Source: an uncultured Lachnospiraceae bacterium
GTDB taxonomy: Bacteria; Bacillota; Clostridia; Lachnospirales; Lachnospiraceae
Assembly: GCA_944376125.1 (NCBI GenBank)
Contig: CALWBQ010000005.1
Span: forward strand, 60,161-124,160
Length of the DNA stretch: 64,000 bases
Direction of reading: 5' to 3'
Shown: positions 62,101-64,000 of the stretch, piece after piece
How the letters are laid out: each line of letters opens with the position of its first letter
Numbering within the stretch: the first letter of the stretch is position 1
Position numbers and translations under genes: made by a program
Notes under the pieces: generated by a model
The model's input: the letters and a program-made list of their open reading frames with translations, nothing else
What the model was told of the DNA's origin: nothing
The model's database searches: none

Positions 62101-63828
62101 TTACAGAAAAATGCTGTCTGCTGCGCACAGACACCCATACCCCAGCTGAGGATTCGGCCACTGCGAAAATCCCGGAAGCTGTCTGGCGCCCCGTATCAAG
62201 CTGGCCTTTACTTTCTCCCCATAAAGGAAAGGGTCATTTCCCTGGATCAATCCCCACTCCATCAGCAAAGCTGAACTTCCGCTGACAAATGGGGCCGCAA
62301 AAGAGGTTCCGCTGACCGCCTCGTAGCCGCCCCCTCTTCTCGGAGCAATGATATCGACTCCCGGAGCCGCCAAATCTGGTTTTACCATACCATTCCGGGT
62401 AAATCCGCGGCCCGAAAAATCTGCATACGTCTGTGTGCTGTCATTATATGCTCCAACTGAGATCACCTTGGCTGCCGTCGAGGGGATCGTCAGAGTCGTC
62501 TCCGGCTGAGGGCGCAGAAAGCGGGTGCCTGGATTCAAAATATTTCTGGACGGAAGCCACGCATCGTAAGCTCCCGTCACAATCCGGATAGGATTCAGCC
62601 GGATCTTCCAGATCCCGCTGTCCAAATACATCCCAGAGGGAATAAAATCAAAATAGATCTCCTGAGAGGTGCTGAAAGGGCTGGGCTTCCCGTAATACAG
62701 CAGAATCCTGGTTCCTCTGTAGCTGAGAGTCCTGGCTCCCAGCCTGCTGTCAATCGGCCCGCTGCTCTCCCCCGACGGTGTGATCATCTCTATCTGGTAC
62801 ACATCTGCATAGCTTTTCCAGAGCTGAAGCCCCAGCCCCGTCTCATACGCGGCAACGGAAAGTTCAATCTCTGTATTCTCTCCCATTCTGACATAGCCAG
62901 AAGTATGGCCGCCGCTGGCGCCCTCGTTTCCCGTTCCTACAACAACCGTCATTCGCCCATACCCTGACAGATCGCTGATAAAGGTCTCCAGAAGGCTGGT
63001 GCCATCGTGAGAGCCATAGGTGTTTCCAAAACTCAGATTGATTACCAAAGGCATCTTCAGTTCCACCGCCCGGATGGCCGCATAGTTGACCGCCTCCATC
63101 AGTTCAGTCGTCCTGGGAAAGCCATCTCTGTCCGGAGTCCCCAGCTTCACTATCAGAAGACTGCTCTCGTAGGCCACACCTCTGTACTGGCCGCCGCTCT
63201 CCTGGCCGTTTCCGGCAGCAATTCCTGCAACGGCTGTTCCATGGCCGCTGAGATCTGAGGAAGGAACCAGCCTTTTCCCCTCTTCCTTTCCTTCTGCGCG
63301 CCCTCTCTCCAATGCCTCGTTGATCTCCTCCGCCGTAAATACCCGGTCCAGATCCTGATCCCACAGTTCTAAAATCCGCGTTGTACCGTCAGGTCTGCAG
63401 AAATCCCTGTGAAAATAATCAATCCCGGAATCAATGACTGCAAGCAGAATTCCCCTTCCAGTCAAATTCAGGGCTCCTGCCGGTGCAGACATTCCCGCCT
63501 GGATCTTTGACAGACAGGAAGCTGCCCTCGCCCGGCTGTCTGCAAAAAAAAGGCGTTTCGGTTTCTCCACAAATTCAATCTGCGGAAGAGCACTGACCTC
63601 TTCAATCCGGTCCTCCGGGACCTCCAGAACTGCATATCCGTTCAGCAGCTCCGACCGGGCAACGCCCATGGCATCCACCTGGCTGATATCCCTGCTGTGT
63701 CGGACGATCAGCTTCCAGGTCCTCGCCGCTGGATCATATCCCGTCTGAAGAGACTGAGACCGAAAAAAATCTTCCCTGGGGGCATCAAGGGCCAGGTCCA
63801 AAAGCGGCTCCAATTTCTGATCCTGCAT
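62101..63828 (-). CDS. Subtilisin-like (S8) protease, Csp-like
   Basis: 575 aa from the ATG at 63828 (a GTG lies one codon upstream; both have only AAAGAAG). A prodomain of about 110 residues precedes the catalytic domain. Catalytic Asp in AVIDSGIDYFH near 133, His in DLSGHGTAVAGIA near 196, Ser in VSGTSFAAPF near 509, so the triad is complete. A large insertion (about 310-440) separates His and Ser, as in the Csp germination proteases. No signal peptide. By architecture it is a Csp-like S8 protease that could act on cortex-lytic pro-SleC; substrate not shown. A HTH regulator lies downstream. Confidence 0.85.
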   Translation of the reverse strand: MQDQKLEPLLDLALDAPREDFFRSQSLQTGYDPAARTWKLIVRHSRDISQVDAMGVARSELLNGYAVLEVPEDRIEEVSALPQIEFVEKPKRLFFADSRARAASCLSKIQAGMSAPAGALNLTGRGILLAVIDSGIDYFHRDFCRPDGTTRILELWDQDLDRVFTAEEINEALERGRAEGKEEGKRLVPSSDLSGHGTAVAGIAAGNGQESGGQYRGVAYESSLLIVKLGTPDRDGFPRTTELMEAVNYAAIRAVELKMPLVINLSFGNTYGSHDGTSLLETFISDLSGYGRMTVVVGTGNEGASGGHTSGYVRMGENTEIELSVAAYETGLGLQLWKSYADVYQIEMITPSGESSGPIDSRLGARTLSYRGTRILLYYGKPSPFSTSQEIYFDFIPSGMYLDSGIWKIRLNPIRIVTGAYDAWLPSRNILNPGTRFLRPQPETTLTIPSTAAKVISVGAYNDSTQTYADFSGRGFTRNGMVKPDLAAPGVDIIAPRRGGGYEAVSGTSFAAPFVSGSSALLMEWGLIQGNDPFLYGEKVKASLIRGARQLPGFSQWPNPQLGYGCLCAADSIFL

Positions 63829-63880
63829 CACAATCTTCTTTCCCGTTTCTGACAGTCTATGATCAGGAAATCGAAATCAC

Positions 63881-64000
63881 AACCACCGGCTTAGCCGGTG
63901 GTTTGTTCTGGCCCTATAAGGGCCTATTACCGGCACTGGAGTCTAAAGACTCATCGAAAGGTTCGCCAGCCGCAACGTCATTTACTTAGAGAGCCCTTGA
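63881..64000. other. Hairpin-rich segment, possible end of an IS200/IS605-type element
   Basis: Two perfect hairpins in tandem: AACCACCGGC-TTA-GCCGGTGGTT (63881-63903) and GGCCC-TATAA-GGGCC (63910-63924), followed by about 75 bp without a gene. The TTA-looped hairpin resembles terminal hairpins of IS200/IS605-type elements. It could equally be a terminator of a gene beyond the window edge. No tnpA or tnpB is in view. Confidence 0.35.

Overview
The window looks like chromosome of an anaerobic, endospore-forming Firmicute of the Lachnospiraceae / Clostridium cluster XIVa type. Pointers are PolC, CodY, a complete sporulation sigma-K locus, a stand-alone AICAR transformylase paired with an archaeal-type IMP cyclohydrolase, strong AGGAGG ribosome sites, frequent TTG starts and mid-range GC. 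I cannot name the species from sequence alone. No tRNA, 5S/16S/23S rRNA or CRISPR array was seen. The one structured RNA gene recognised is rnpB.

Layout: (1) 1-19.5 kb, minus strand: a partial OLD/RecF-like ATPase gene, then the conserved block read from the right as rpsB-tsf // oppBCDF-oppA // pyrH-frr // uppS-cdsA-dxr-rseP-ispG-polC. An oligopeptide ABC operon with its own promoter and terminator sits between tsf and pyrH. (2) 19.6-27.7 kb, minus: codY, topA, dprA, comM, a DUF4130-type protein and a DNA-repair-type radical SAM protein. The last two, and possibly comM/dprA/topA, lie behind a promoter bracketed by two LexA (SOS) boxes. (3) 27.8-32.9 kb: a large secreted protein with 55-residue Asp/Gly repeats and wall-binding repeats, a patatin-like lipase and galE.

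(4) 33.0-43.9 kb is the centrepiece: sigK, the late mother-cell sigma factor gene, is cut in two by a 10,265-bp skin-type element. The C-terminal half is at 33027-33389 and the N-terminal half at 43532-43930. The element ends in 21-bp arms that are inverted repeats of each other (19/21) next to a shared 5-bp core, AAATG. Joining the two cores restores an uninterrupted 212-codon SigK reading Val-Glu-Asn-Glu-Ile-Leu-Met across the junction, with no pro-sequence. The element encodes a large serine recombinase (SpoIVCA type), a divergent 55-aa ORF behind a sigma-E-like promoter (candidate excision-direction factor), and cargo: a NEW3-domain membrane protein plus ABC-2 transporter, two complete two-component systems and a lipoprotein.

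(5) 44.0-50.1 kb: split purine-synthesis genes (AICAR transformylase, PurO-type IMP cyclohydrolase) and a second ABC exporter with a large CARDB/NEW3-like extracytoplasmic subunit and an FtsX/MacB-type permease. (6) 50.2-52.9 kb: a UDG-like protein, pyrB-pyrI on the plus strand, and rnpB on the minus strand. (7) 52.9-61.6 kb, minus: dgt-dnaG-rpoD-trmK-nucleoside kinase-NUDIX-SGNH hydrolase-unknown, closely packed behind an extended -10 promoter. (8) 61.7-64.0 kb: a small XRE regulator, a Csp-like subtilisin protease and a hairpin-rich tail that may be the edge of an IS200/IS605-type element.
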